Assembly: GCA_025331565.1 (NCBI GenBank)
Contig: JAFREQ010000026.1
Coordinates: forward strand, 3,224,001-3,288,000
DNA length: 64,000 nt
Source of the DNA: Holacanthus passer
Lineage: Eukaryota; Chordata; Actinopteri; Pomacanthidae
Direction of reading: 5' to 3'
This document shows, in pieces, positions 22,800 through 35,500 of the stretch. Numbering within the stretch: position 1 is the stretch's first letter; every line of letters starts with the position of its first letter. The notes below the pieces were generated by a model that was not told the DNA's origin, did no database searches, and saw nothing but the letters and a program-made list of their open reading frames with translations. Both the position numbers and the translations under genes were made by a program.

Positions 22800-24420
22800 T
22801 TATTTAATATTTGCTATTTTTAAAATATATTTATTGCTAAGTATTAGTTCTAGATGTTTTATTATTTTTCATATATCGATGAATGATGTTTGTTCACACT
22901 TTTAAAAAAAGTTTACGATGTCTTGTATTTTAAAATACTTTTGCTTTTTAATTTAGTCAAATATCAGAATATTGCCATTTGTACACACTCTGTCTGTAGA
23001 CCATTAATGTTTATTATGTTTAGTGTAATTTGAAATAAATTAAATAAAAACACATTGATTTCCATCATGTCATATGTTAAACAGCCTGTCATCCTTTTTT
23101 TACATTATGTTTTGTCCTTTTGCATCTAGAGTATTAATAACCTCTTGACTATTGTATATTTTCTCATATTTCAAATGATGAAGATGCTTGACATGTTATA
23201 CAATAGAGTTTTACACTCTGGTGATAAATCATATGACAGAGAGAGATCTAGGCCACCGTGTCCCACAGTGGGATCTCAGAGACCTTCAGAGGTCCTTGGG
23301 AGGCTTTCAGGGACTCCAGCAAAACGAGATATAGGTTAACTTTCACAATCGTCTCCCTCAGCTGGGACTCGCTGAGTTTGTCTACATGTTTTTGTCCACA
23401 GATTTCATATTTTAATCATCACTGAGGCAAGTTTTCAGTAAAAATCTTTACAGAAGGAGAAAGATAAGATAAGATAAGATAAACCTTTATTCGTCCCACA
23501 GTGGGGAAATTTGCAAAACTTCTGACTTCTGACTATGAGAGTTTAAGGTACAATGAATGTGCATCTGGTCCATTGATATGAAATACTGAACTACCAGTTT
23601 AGAGCAGCTCTATCAGCTCTGTTCAAGAGTCACAGTTGAAGCATACCATAGAACCATCTTCTTCTCTTATAGAAAGTGGGATATCTGCTCAGAACAGATG
23701 TAAATCTCCATCAGTGCCTCAGTGCGACTGTGGTGATTTAAAAGGATTAAAACTGGAAACAAGTGCAGGTGAGATCAGATGCATTTTGTAACGAGCTTTT
23801 TCATGGTGTGATGCTCACAGTTTAGAAGATTAACAGGCGGCCTTTCAAATATTAACGTCACTTTGTCATCGCCGTTTGACAGCCTCAGTTTCCATGGAGA
23901 CACCACATTTCCTGTAACACCGCAGTTCATGCAAATGCAGATCACAGAGACGTTGGCACAGAAAAGTATAAGGCAGCAATCGTTGGACTGATTGAGGCTG
24001 CTGGAAAAGTCAGCTGCTCCACAGCAAGAAGCCAAAACCGGCTTGAACTAAGTCACACTGACGCTCACATGTTGGATTGTCTCTTCAGCTCAGGAGCATC
24101 TTTAAGAGTGAAGAAGACCCTGAACAAGAGTCAAGCACACATGCTTTCAGACCCAGAATTAGATGTTAGAAGGGCTTTTGAAGGATGCTTTAGGGATCAA
24201 ATGATATGAAGCAGAATAAGGTCATTTGAATTAATCACAGACTTTAGCAACATCATAGTGACGGGTAGAGGATGCATTTTGTGCTGAACCCAAACGTGAA
24301 TGATTTCAGCACACAGAGGCTCATCATCTCTGTGCAGCCTGTTTTTGTGTGTCAAGCCTCTGGGTCTTTTTCTGCTCTGCTCCAAGTCAGCTGAAGGTGC
24401 ATCCTGCCAGACATCAGCCA
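22800..24420. other. intergenic, tp53bp1 to minisatellite
   Basis: AT-rich single-copy-looking sequence without a supportable exon. The only recognised item is the retroelement tail at 23461-23516. Confidence 0.6.
23461..23516 (-). mobile_element. retroelement 3' tail, reverse orientation
   Basis: Reverse complement of the 56 bases at 30516-30571, without mismatch: ttgcaaatttccccactg, a gacgaataaagg signal, then TTATC repeats. Five-prime-truncated LINE-type tail; family not determined. Confidence 0.65.
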
Positions 24421-24431
24421 TATGGGCCTGG

Positions 24432-24695
24432 CCTCAGCCTCAGCACCAGCACCAGCCTCAGCCTCAGCACCAGCCTCAGCATCAGCACCAGCACCAGCCT
24501 CATCCTCAGCCGCAGCACCAGCACCAGCCTCAGCCTCAGCACCACCAGCACCAGCATCAGCATCAGCACCAGCCTCAGCATCAGCACCAGCCTCAGCATC
24601 AGCACCAGCCTCATCCTCAGCCTCAGCACCAGCACCAGCATCACCACCAGCCTCAGCATCAGCATCAGCACCAGCATCAGCACCAGCCTCAGCAG
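24432..24695. repeat. CAG-anchored hexamer minisatellite (CAGCAC/CAGCCT/CAGCAT)
   Basis: About 44 hexamers of the form cag+cac, cag+cct or cag+cat in irregular order. The period-6 composition lacks stop codons, so long open frames appear on both strands (Ala/Ser/Pro, Gln/His/Pro, Leu/Met and others). No flanking splice or homology evidence supports translation. Confidence 0.9.
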
Positions 24696-24839
24696 GGATA
24701 TTACTGAACAGCACTTCAGTATGAGAGCACTGAGGTGGAGACATCCTGGCTGGGAACAATGCAATCATGAGACCTGATTGCGTTAAATGAGCAGCTCACT
24801 GTGCTTCTCATGCATGACAACATAGGATGAGTAAATCTA

Positions 24840-25290
24840 ATGTCCAGCCCGGGTCGGATGCAGGTGAACATCCGCCTCCTGCTGCCGCCTGCAAAACCGC
24901 AAACTTCAGCCTCACGTCGTCATTTCTGCAGCTGACACCCACATGAAGAAATGCGCAGCCACAACCCAAAATGTCTCATCTGAGCCCGAGCTGACAGACA
25001 CAGAAACACCCTGCGAGCACATGCATCACATCCAGCGATCCTCCACCGCAAAGAGACAGAAACATAAAGAGCCTTTACCTGAGAAACGAAGGTGTCAGCT
25101 GCTGCTTTGATTCACTGTCCCGTCGGATGCGATGAGGACGCGTCCAGCATCGCTCGCTGCTTCCTGCCTGTTTGCAGAGACTCGGGGTGTGGAAACACAC
25201 GCATGGCACGTAAAGATGCAAAGGCATTTTTTAATGTGGAGATCAGGATCATTTCCTCTGTGCTCACACAGCTGCTGCACAGGAGCAGGA
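24840..25290 (-). other. CpG-richer intergenic block with a possible minus-strand exon end
   Basis: Local rise in CpG (for example gaggacgcgtccagcatcgc) against AT-rich surroundings. On the minus strand a good donor CTCAG|gtaaag occurs at 25078-25079. This could be the first exon of an unannotated non-coding transcript divergent to map1a, or a 5' exon; no coding content is recognised. Confidence 0.25.
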
Positions 25291-25319
25291 TGGAGGATTT
25301 AGAAATGCAAAAATGAAGC

Positions 25320-27630
25320 TTGACTTTTTTTTTTTTTTTGGATATGATCCTACTTTGAAATAACTTTTTAAATAAAGCTGATAAAATGCAATTGAATGTG
25401 CTTTTAATGTGATAGAAAATAGTAATTGAATGTAAATGTATACTGTTGTTTGTTATGGATCATTCAGTTTTCATGTCAACAGCAGCTGTTTCTAATGTCC
25501 AGTTTATTCTAAGGTTAAATGTAAGTGGAAGCTTTTGCAGATGTAAAATTGAAATCTATCTAATGTACTGCATTTGAACATGGAAATGAAATTGTGGGAG
25601 ACAAAGAAACTGTGTATTTTATAATCATGTGTGTTTGGACTTTAACAAACTGAGGCCTCTGAAATCAACTTCTAAATTCAAGACCTAATATAAGAAAACT
25701 GAGTTTCTGTCAAACACTTTGATTCAGTTAAATCAGTTAAAAGTTTATTGGAGTGATTTTATTATTCATTATTTTTGACCATGAAGCATCATTATAGGTT
25801 AATGCACAAGATTTTCTAGTGAATGTAAATCAGTGCCACATTGAAGGATTTATAATATTTGTCCTTCTGAGGAGAAATAATTTGTCTGTTGAGACTTTTG
25901 TCCTTCATATGTTCACTTTTCAGTTGTTTTCTTTTTGTTTCACCGTCATTTTCTTTGTCTTTGCAGCTATAATTTCCTCCTCATATGCAACTAAATCTAT
26001 TACAAAATCATCTTTAATCCATAACAACATTTCTTCAGCATTTCTGAAAATCCCTGATTTCATTTGCAGTCAGGTTGTTTGAAGTTCCTGAGGTTATTCA
26101 TCAGTAAATGTGTTCTTGGGTTGGAAATGTACCTGGAATAAAACCATGCTGCTGTAGCTCTCTTCCTCCCAGCAGAGGCCAGCAGACACTCTGGAGTGTC
26201 TCAGACTGGACTGCTGACTCACTGCTGGTAATAACACACATCTTTACACAGAGAAAAGCCAAATGAAAGCCCACAGTGATCCGTCACCACGGCAGGAGAT
26301 GTCACACCAACAGGCCACAGCATCTGCTCAGGAACATGCATGTGAGGAGGAACCGGCGTCGACAGGGACGATTACAGAGCATTCAGAGCCACGATGATAC
26401 CTGAAGATGACTTCAATGACAATATAACACCTGTCTTTACGTTACAATCAAATCCGCAGAGTTACATTTAAAAGCTGTTTTCTATTTAATCTTAAAAACT
26501 AATAACATTGTCTAGAAAGCTGCAGTCTAATACAGTAAATCCTTCCTTCATCAAGGTTATAAGTTTGTGTTGAAACTGTGTTAGAGAGGTGCCAATAGCT
26601 GATTTACTGTTGAATTTGTTGGGAATTACTGACATGTGTCTCTATTATTTTGTCCATTCCCATTCAGATCAACGAGGGTAGACTGAATAACAAACACCTC
26701 TCAGTATAATGCGGCGCCACAAACTAGAGTCTTGAAAATGATCATACAGATAAAACCAACAACTCTCTGAAACTGAACATCGAACCTTCATAGTAGCATC
26801 AATGTTTTATGGATTTTGGTCTTTTCATGGGATTTGTTGACTATAACAGACCAATCATATCCTTTAAATGTTGTTATAATGGTAATACATTACCTAGTAC
26901 TCATGAGTAGAAAAGCTCCCAACAGAAGGCTTGTTTGGATCCAGTAACCCAACAGCAATGTAAAAATAACAAGTATTGCACGAGTGCTTTATGAACCCAT
27001 GGGTCAGTTTTCAACCTGTGACTTTCACCACCCAGCGTGATGCCAACTTGCAACTTTTGTGTTGCAGAATAAGCTCATTCAAATGTCTGATAAGGTCTAA
27101 AATAATGTTTTTTCTAAGCTGACGGTGAAGCTTTGTTGTCAATGTTACTGTCTGAACAACTGAAGTCTTGTTTTGCTGGTGATGGGAACAAAGAGGTGTC
27201 AGTTCAGTAACCAAAGCACATTGCCTGGTACTCGCAGTGACACTGATATAAATAGAACCTTTGTGTGTCACAAATGTCTTATTTTCAGCCCCTTTTGTCT
27301 GGCAGGGTTTAACAAAAAAGAACAACACAAGCGATACTGTAAGTGTCACTGAGTGAGTACACTCAATAACCCAGAGACATTTGTTTAAAGGTGAATATTT
27401 GCTGTAAGTGCTCACTATAGATTTATCAATGTCTTCAAACATTTGAGCATTAAAGTTCACTCTTCACCTTTGTGTATTTTCAAACATTACCTTTGGAAAA
27501 TTTCCTGTCAATAGTTCCTAATTGAAATGAAATAACATCTTGATCTTCAGTGGCAGAGACGGCGATGGTCGGCTCCAGCACTGTCATATAGGAAATATAA
27601 TCAACATCAATTCTCATATCCCTCTTTTCC
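25320..27630. other. intergenic upstream of map1a exon 1
   Basis: AT-rich, with a poly(T) run near 25325. Several chance ORFs, the longest 149 codons on the minus strand at 27011-27460, have no recognisable domain. No exon is supported. Confidence 0.5.
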
Positions 27631-27825
27631 GTTTGTCCAATCATAATCTGTGACATCAAATAGCCACATAACCAGCGAGCCAATCAAATGTTCACCATCC
27701 AAAGAGCCACGCCCACCAGTCCTCCCAGTTCATCCTGCACTGTCATGGTGCTCGCTCCGGATGCAGTTGTCATGGAGATGGAAAGGGGCTCAGCGTCCAC
27801 TAGTGGCACTGTTACCATGGAAATC
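27631..27825 (+). promoter_or_regulatory. map1a: map1a 5' promoter / exon 1 control region with CCAAT and two X-box-like motifs
   Basis: CCAAT boxes at 27637-27641 and 27680-27684 lie just before the coding part of exon 1. GTTGTCATGGAGAT (27766-27779, 10 of 14 to the RFX consensus GTNRCCATRGYAAC) and GTTACCATGGAAAT (27811-27824, 12 of 14) lie inside it. Published work on mouse and human MAP1A describes a 5' promoter with two RFX sites in exon 1 that repress it in non-neuronal cells; this fish exon seems to preserve that arrangement. Motif matches are seen directly; function is inferred. Confidence 0.55.
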
Positions 27826-29328
27826 CCCATTGCAGCAGCCGCCTCAGTGGCTCGAGCAGATCTGGAGGAGTCTGCTCAGCATCATGGACAGCAGCACACT
27901 GCAGCCACCTTCCAGCACAGAAACCACCGTATGCTGATCGTGATCGGAGAGATTTCCACCAGCCATCACCTCGACGCTGCCAGGAAACAGATCACACAAG
28001 GTAAGTGAGCGGAGGAGCTGCTGCTGCAGAGGAGAGCCGGTCAGTGTGAGGAGATGTCTGGGTGTGAGCCTCAAACACTGCAGCTGAAAACATCTGGTGT
28101 TCCGTCAACATGTTGCTCATGTGGAGGCAAACAAGCCATCAGTCACTGACTGTTTGTAAAATGTGAAGGACAGAATCCTTGAAAGTCTCCTAATGTCAGT
28201 GAATGGCTTCAGGCTTCGAGTATTCTCATCCTTTACTGAAGCAGAGGTACAAATACCTCAGGCTAAAAATACTCCAGTACAGGTTGAAGTCCTGAAATCA
28301 AAGTGCTAATTCAGTAAAAGTAAAGTATTGGCAAACTGATTAAAACATGCAAGCAGCACTTAAATGTTGTAGTTTGTCAATGTATGTACTTTATACATAA
28401 CTGTGTATTTTAATAGTACAGTACTGCATCATATTTCATGAGCTCATCATATTCTTCGCATGTACAAATCTTAATCTGAATCTTAATCTTAATCTGTTTC
28501 AAATAAATGCACTAACATATGATATAATATAAAAGGAAGATACCCAAATAAAGTACAGGCACCTTGAATTTATAAGTACAGTACTTGAGTAAATATACTT
28601 ATCTGCCTCTGTAGGCAGTGAAAATATTCCCAACATATCTTTGGATGTCTGCAATTGAATTTTTTGGACAGACCTGAACTAAGTCCTTTAATATCTGTAA
28701 AATGTGGGAGGAATGTGTTATGATACTAACCAACAACTTCAGCTTCCTATTATTCTTTCAACAATTACATAATTTCTTCTTCCTACTGTTCAGCCAGTGT
28801 TTGGGTTTCATGCTGAAAATCCCACCTCAGAGTCAGTGCAGCTAAATACTGTATTCACCCTCCAGTCATACACTTCAACCATTTCCCTTTGGGAGAGATC
28901 TGCAAGTTATCTCATCGGTTCAAACTGAATCTTAGAGACTGATTCTCTTTAAAGTCAAAAAGCAAATATATGACTGTGCTCACGCAGCTGGTTAGTTTAT
29001 TAGACTCTGACTCATTTTTTTTACAGTGTTTCATCAGTTATAAATGTTCTTTACCTTTAGGGTCAAACTAAGTGGAGATAGAATTGCTTCACTTTCAGGC
29101 CGTAGTCGTCAGTCAGGTGATTCTCTAGAGACAAAGATGTCGTCAGATACTTGAGTGAAATATTGTGTATAATGTACAGCGAACCGTACAATACTGTTGA
29201 TATTCACGCTTTTCTCTCTGTAACAGGTTTGCATTCCTGGAACGTCGATCTGACTGTTTGTGACCTGAACAAGGAGCTGCAGCTGTTTGAGACCAGACAC
29301 ACCGCTCAGTTTTCTTCACAGGTCAAAG
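27688..29328 (+). other. map1a: map1a exons 1-2: MAP1B-like N-terminal extension
   Basis: Exon 1 ends HRMLIVIGEISTSHHLDAAR, aligned to human MAP1B HKFYLLVVVGEIVTEEHLRRA. Exon 2 (29227-29328) encodes GLHSWNVDLTVCDLNKELQL, aligned to GIRSWDTNLIECNLDQELKL. Residues before the conserved part are Ser/Ala-rich and not conserved. Intron 1 is 1.2 kb and contains most of a reverse family B repeat. Confidence 0.88.
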
Positions 29329-32300
29329 GTCAGTCGGAGCACGTTGAATCAAACTGTGCAGAAACTTGTCTGATACTGTGTTTTGCAGCTTGTACGAGAT
29401 GTTTGTGTGACAAGTGTCCATGTGATTATCTCTGTTTTTGTTTGGAGACGACAGCCAGCTCTGAGTTGTTGTGGTATCAGAGTCTAACTTGGATTTGTTG
29501 CTACCTGCCAATCATCTTTTCACTCATGACTGTTTGCATGCAGCCAGTCTGCAGCTGTGACTGCAGAGACACAGCAGATCAGTTTGGATTCAGTCTGAGA
29601 CCGGCAACAACGCGTCCTTTCTTCTCTGCATCTCCTTTGTCCTCTGTCTCCACACATGCATGAGACAGTTGCTGGGGATCTGAGGCGATGCAGCCTCTAT
29701 TGATCGGGCTCACATGTGCAGGCTGCGTGTCAGAGTGGGGATCAATATGATCTGCAGGGTGGATAGAAGATCAGGCCTGTGTGAATGGAGCCAGTTTTAA
29801 AGTGGGTCTGGCTGCTTCTGTCAGTGTGACTCTGGGTCACTGCTTAGTATTTACAAAGAAAACACTTGTGTCACACACATTCATAATCACTGTTCAGCAT
29901 TTACAGTAGCTTAGTGGGGTCAAACAAACGGCTCAGACGTTAAGATGCACGGGCTGAATAAATGGAACACTCACCGAGGACGGATTTTTTTAAAAAGCAG
30001 TTAGATCTCGGTGCATATTCCTCCTCCCACACGCTTCTTTGGCTGCTCGGTGTTATGTAAAGAGCAGAAATAAGCACATCTGTTTGTTGACCTTACTGCT
30101 GTGAGCATGTTTGTAATAGACAAGAATCACAATCAACTAACAGTATCTAACCATTTTATAATCAATGAAGCGTTGATAGAAATCCATCTTAAAGGTGCAC
30201 ATCCATAAAACTGAGGGATTTATAAGCGACAGATTAAAAAGAGAATGGTCAAAACTGAAGTAACAGAGACTGGACCTATCTTGATTTAAAGTCCAAAGTA
30301 TTGGTTAAACCCCAAAAACATTGGATCCTACATTTCCCATAATGCAACTGGGCGCTGTTTTCAGAGGTTGAGTAGTACTCATGATGAGGAAACTGATGTG
30401 TAAAAAAAAAACTGTGGAGTGACCCTTTAAAGTAATGACAGTCAGATGAATAATAACAGATGGCTTTAATTTTAAAGGAATAGTTTGAAATTTTTCACAT
30501 CGCTTATGTTTCCCCTTGCAAATTTCCCCACTGTGGGACGAATAAAGGTTTATCTTATCTTATCTTATCTTATGTTTTTGCATTAAACCTGCAATACGTG
30601 GCCACTTGGGGGCAGCAGAAACACATTGCAAACAAAACACTGACATATCATCTTCTTCTAAGTTGATTTGTTGAACTTGTTAGCAAACAGTTGCTTGTTT
30701 TCACATCACGTACTGTGACCACCACAAAGCAGGAGGTGTTTCCCTGTCACTCAGTTTTATTTCAGCTGGAAGATTTAACAGCTCTATCACCTTCCTTCCA
30801 TCTTTTATTAGTGTGTCTGTCGTGCATCTATTATCATGGTTGTATTCTAGCTTTTCTGCCAACGACTGCATGAATAATACTTTAATTCCTCTTCTCTGTT
30901 AGATAACACTTATTGCATTTTTCTTACTTTTCTGTCTCACCTCTGTCACAGATTCACCTATTTCCCTGCTCTCTGAACCTCCTCCTCTCTCTCAGTCAGT
31001 CACACTCTCTTTTCCTTATCGTCCACATCCTGCTGTGTCTCTCTCCCTCCTGATGTGCTGATTTCGTTGAAGCACAGAAAGAGGTTTGCTGAGTGCGGCT
31101 CAGTGCTGCTGGAGACTCGGCGATGGCTGACAGCGAGCATCATCCGGCCTCCAGCCTGAGCCGACATGCTGAAGGCAGAATATTTCTCCTGCTGGTGGCG
31201 TTAACCCTGTCACTGCTGGACCTTATTTCTAGATGTACAATCATGAATTCATACCTTGTAATCCAGTGACGTATAGATGCTATATTGTCGGTACCTTTTG
31301 TTCTACATCTTGCCACAACAGGAATCTGACTGTTGCGAAAAGTGATTGCAAATTTTTACATTTCTATCTTCATTTATACAATGTATGTGCTGCTTGGTTG
31401 TAGTTGTAATTCCTATACATCAGTATTACATCTTGACATACTGCCTCAAAAAACAAGAGTTAAAGTCCTTTTCTGTCACAGACTGAATATCCGAGCCAAC
31501 AATAACCTTCAAGACGTACGTGCTGTTCAGTAATCTGATTACTGTTGGCTTCTTGCTGTAAAGTGATTACTCAAACACCATGTAAACGAGAAGCCTGATA
31601 TCTGTAATTGGAGACAGAGATTACTGTGAGAGAGAGCCGGCTCCTGCAGAGAGGACGGTTTCTTGAACTGGTGCAGGTTTATACTTAACAGGGTTTCAAA
31701 TGGGGTTTTACATGCATGCATTTGCATGACAAAGATGTTGGAGAGGTTAAGTGTCGCTGTGACAGCAGTTTGACCAAATGAGAGGAATAATCTTTACTCT
31801 TCATGGGACGACGTAACGGACACAGAGTTCAGTTTACACAGCTGAACAGAAGGACGTGTAAAATTCAGACGTGTATGTTCAGTAAGAAAAACTACAGCAT
31901 GTGGACTAAACACAAAACCTAAGAACTCCCAAACTCTGAGACGCTTCAGGCAGCGTGTGTCACATGACAGAAATAACATACGTATCATGTATTTAAAAAA
32001 TAAATACGAATAAATCTGATAACACTGATCACTGACCTGCTGTATGTAAATGTTTCAGTGATCAGATTAATGCAGTGCACAGACACAATTTCTCTGATTC
32101 CCTTAGTCTGATTTATTGCTTTGTTGTGTGCATGTAAACACAGAGAAGGACAAAAACCATTTTTACTGCAGAAAGTGAGAAAAATCTGTGGCACAGCTGC
32201 AGTTTGCACAAATCATCTGATGCAGTGCTCCATCACAGTCAAACCCCACAGACGCTATTGATGCTATTGATAAATCTCTGTCTCTTTGTCTTTGAATGCT

Positions 32301-32451
32301 GGTTGAAAACTGGTCTCACTGATTGAAATCTTGTCCAGCGACTCAGAGATGGAAGCGTCACATGAACATACAGAGATGTGTGCAGCAGCCTAAAGTAAAC
32401 ACAGGACAGTCTGTCCCTCAGGACCACCGACAGACTGCTGCAGTCATCTAC

Positions 32452-32500
<49 letters not shown>

Positions 32501-35500
32501 ATTGTGTTTCAGTAATTTGCAGCATTTGTCTAGACCGTGGACGCTGCAGACAAGCAGAGAGAACACCAACCTGTCCACATTTTCCCATTTCAGTAATTCA
32601 ATATGATGTAAGAGATGATCCATGCATTACAGCAGTGTTCCAGAAAATTGCATTATAGCACATTATAGAATCCACTCTGCGCTGGTTTTCCTCCACTCAA
32701 TTATATTATATAATAGGTATTGTTATCGTGTCATAATAACAATTATTTTCCACTAATTCCTGCCTACGTGACGGGAAAAAAACATTTTAACCTAAGACTG
32801 CACGTCTTTAACCTTCTATAATAAGATGAACAATGGAGGGATTAATAGAGCTCAGCACGTCTGTGGATACGAGTCTCAGAGTGAAGCCAGCAGCTCTGTG
32901 AAGATCGACTTTGGAACAGCAGTGAAATGCAGGCTCACAATGACGCTGCTGACGCTCTGATGTTCAGTAGATATAATGTTTACTATGTTCACCAGCTTAA
33001 CCTTATTACAATTCATTCTGAAGATCAAGCTCCCTAATAAATGTCAACCTCATGGTGGCACTAGAGGAAAAGTCAGGGGACACTGAAGTCAGCAGGATTC
33101 ATCCTCTGGGAATCATGAATGTTCACGGCCATTCATCAGATGGTCGAAGTGGACTGACCCACAGTGTCATCCCCAGAGTCACACAGCTGGAATGGCTAAG
33201 AAATATTTAAAACTGCCGTCTAGAATAGGAACTAGATTACTGTGTGTCTGTGTCTCGATCTGTTTTTTAATGGCATGAACAGCATTAAAAACCTGCAAAT
33301 GTAGTTACATCAAGGTTTACAGAAGAGTCTTTAGGGAGGCAGATTCAAATCAGGTTCACAGCGGAGGGACGTGAGCAGGTACAGTAACAGAGTTTAATTG
33401 TGTTAGTCTCAGCTGTGAATGAATTTGAGGAGAAGATTGAAAACCTGCTGTGCAGTTTCCCCCGAGCGAACACAGGTTGTATAAAGTCACTCTTCTTGTT
33501 TTATCTCTTAAAACAGGGAGGTTTGATTCCAAATTTGACATCAGCAAACACACAGGAAGGAAAAACGTCTCTATGTGGAAGTGAAATGGACTGAAGTCGG
33601 GACACGGAGGCCTGTGTGGAGGGAGGTCATGAACATTCACTGAACCCTGACAGAGAGCAGATCTGAAAGCACACACGTCAAACTGACCTCAGCTCCAAGT
33701 CTGGTTTTATGATTTAGATTTGAAAGGCAAAGGCAGCTGCTATTGTTTATGACATGAAAAGACCAAAACCTACTGTGTTACCTGCTTCTCAAAACTTACT
33801 GAAGCCCGTTTCTTCCTTCCTATATAGTTTAAGTCTTCAAAAGCTTTAGTCATTTCCTGAAACAGCTGCTCACTGTAGTTTATATCAAACCAACAGGAGG
33901 AAATAGTTCATTAGTTGGGGACTATTTTCAGCGGCAGATGAATCCACATTCAGTCTCCAGTGAGTCTTTGTGGCAGCAGGACGGTGTTTGTGGGACTGAG
34001 TCCAGATAAACTACAGTGTGTGAGTTTTAATGGACACAGAAGAAGACGACAGATCAGGATGTGATACTCACTGTACTTGTTAGTAGATCAAAGCATCGTT
34101 GGTTTGATGTGATTGGGAAGGATTTGTTGACACCACCAGAACAGAACACACATTACATCCGCATTGTTGTCCTTTATTAGGATTATTTATTTATTGGTAA
34201 GACGAGAATGGGGGATCATTGGGAATTTGGCAATTTGCTGGAAATCACTTGGAGGTGATGTAATGATTTGTGGTTCCTCAGGCTGTGTTTCCAGAATTAC
34301 ATCGGGCAGCTTCTTATTGACATCAGCGGTTTGAATAAAAATGAGCGAGCCGAGACAGCAATCAATTTCTTTTGCGCCAGGAGGCGGGGGGAGAAGGAGG
34401 ATCAGATGTGGAGAGGCTAATAGCTCAGAAAGTGTGGACGTGAAGGCGCCATGAGAAGCTGTGAGAGACGCTGTGGCCAGTAAAAGATGATTCTTCCTAT
34501 TAAAACATTTCATCCTGCTCTTCCAAGAAATGAGGCCTTTATGCGCTCTGCCGGTTTCTGTATTGCACATAAGCCTGACTGGGTCTGGATTGGGCCCACG
34601 GGAGTTCACAGTTCAGCTGGTGGAGGGTGAGGCGACTGTGTTCAGTGTTGCTTGCTGACATGCAAAGGTCACATTGGAAAACTGATCAAATCAAGGCAGC
34701 AAAAATTTATTCAGATGAGGGTGCATCCTAAAAATCAAAGGTCGTTCCTTTTGAGTTTTCCACCAGTGGCTCTTTTCATTCCAGTAAAGCTCCGAGGGGT
34801 TTAGAGATTCACTCCTGATTCATATTTGCTTTTGAGGAAAACCTCTCAGAGCACACACGAGGTGTTTGCAGGACTGACTCGCCTGTAAAACCACGGCTCC
34901 TCCCCGTCTGTGCCTCGAATACTAACACGCAGTTGTTGGAGGAGTGCACAGTCATCATGGCTGACGCGCTCACACAAAGAAAAGACGATACCACCGAGAA
35001 GGCAGGATGGATTTTAGTGATCAAACACAAGCAGAGAACAGACCTGGCTTCCACTTATCAGATGAAAGACATGTCGTTTATCTATGTAAATTGATGATTG
35101 TATATTCTGACTGACTTGCAGTTTTTTACTTCAGCGTTCATGTTCTGCATCTAAATTTGTACACAGATCTTAAAATAGAAAACTGTCAAGCTCATCAGCA
35201 GAGGAACGCAGATTTAGACGCAGCACAATGATCAGAGTCTTTATCTCATCACTTCCTCTAAGCTTTCTCAGCTCTGCCATATCACTGCATTCAAGCGGAA
35301 TTAGTGTTTAAGCCATGGAGTCATTTTTCATTAACATCTCACTGGAGTAAAAATGTGTGCTGCAGGAAAATAACACCATCCAATGCTAGATTTTCCCTCC
35401 AGGCTCGAGCCCTCTGACGCCGACGTGGCAGAGCTCAGGCAGCCAAAATGGCAGTGACCTCCCTGTTAGGTGGCATATGTGCTGAAGGACAGCCAGCGCC

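Noticed and set aside
24300..24777. Overlapping Ala/Ser, Gln/His and Leu-rich ORFs of 100-142 codons on both strands
   Set aside because: They are frames through the CAG-hexamer minisatellite, which simply lacks stop codons; no splice, start context or homology support.
27011..27460. 149-codon minus-strand ORF upstream of map1a
   Set aside because: No recognisable domain, no repeat of codon structure, AT-rich intergenic position; kept only as a chance ORF.
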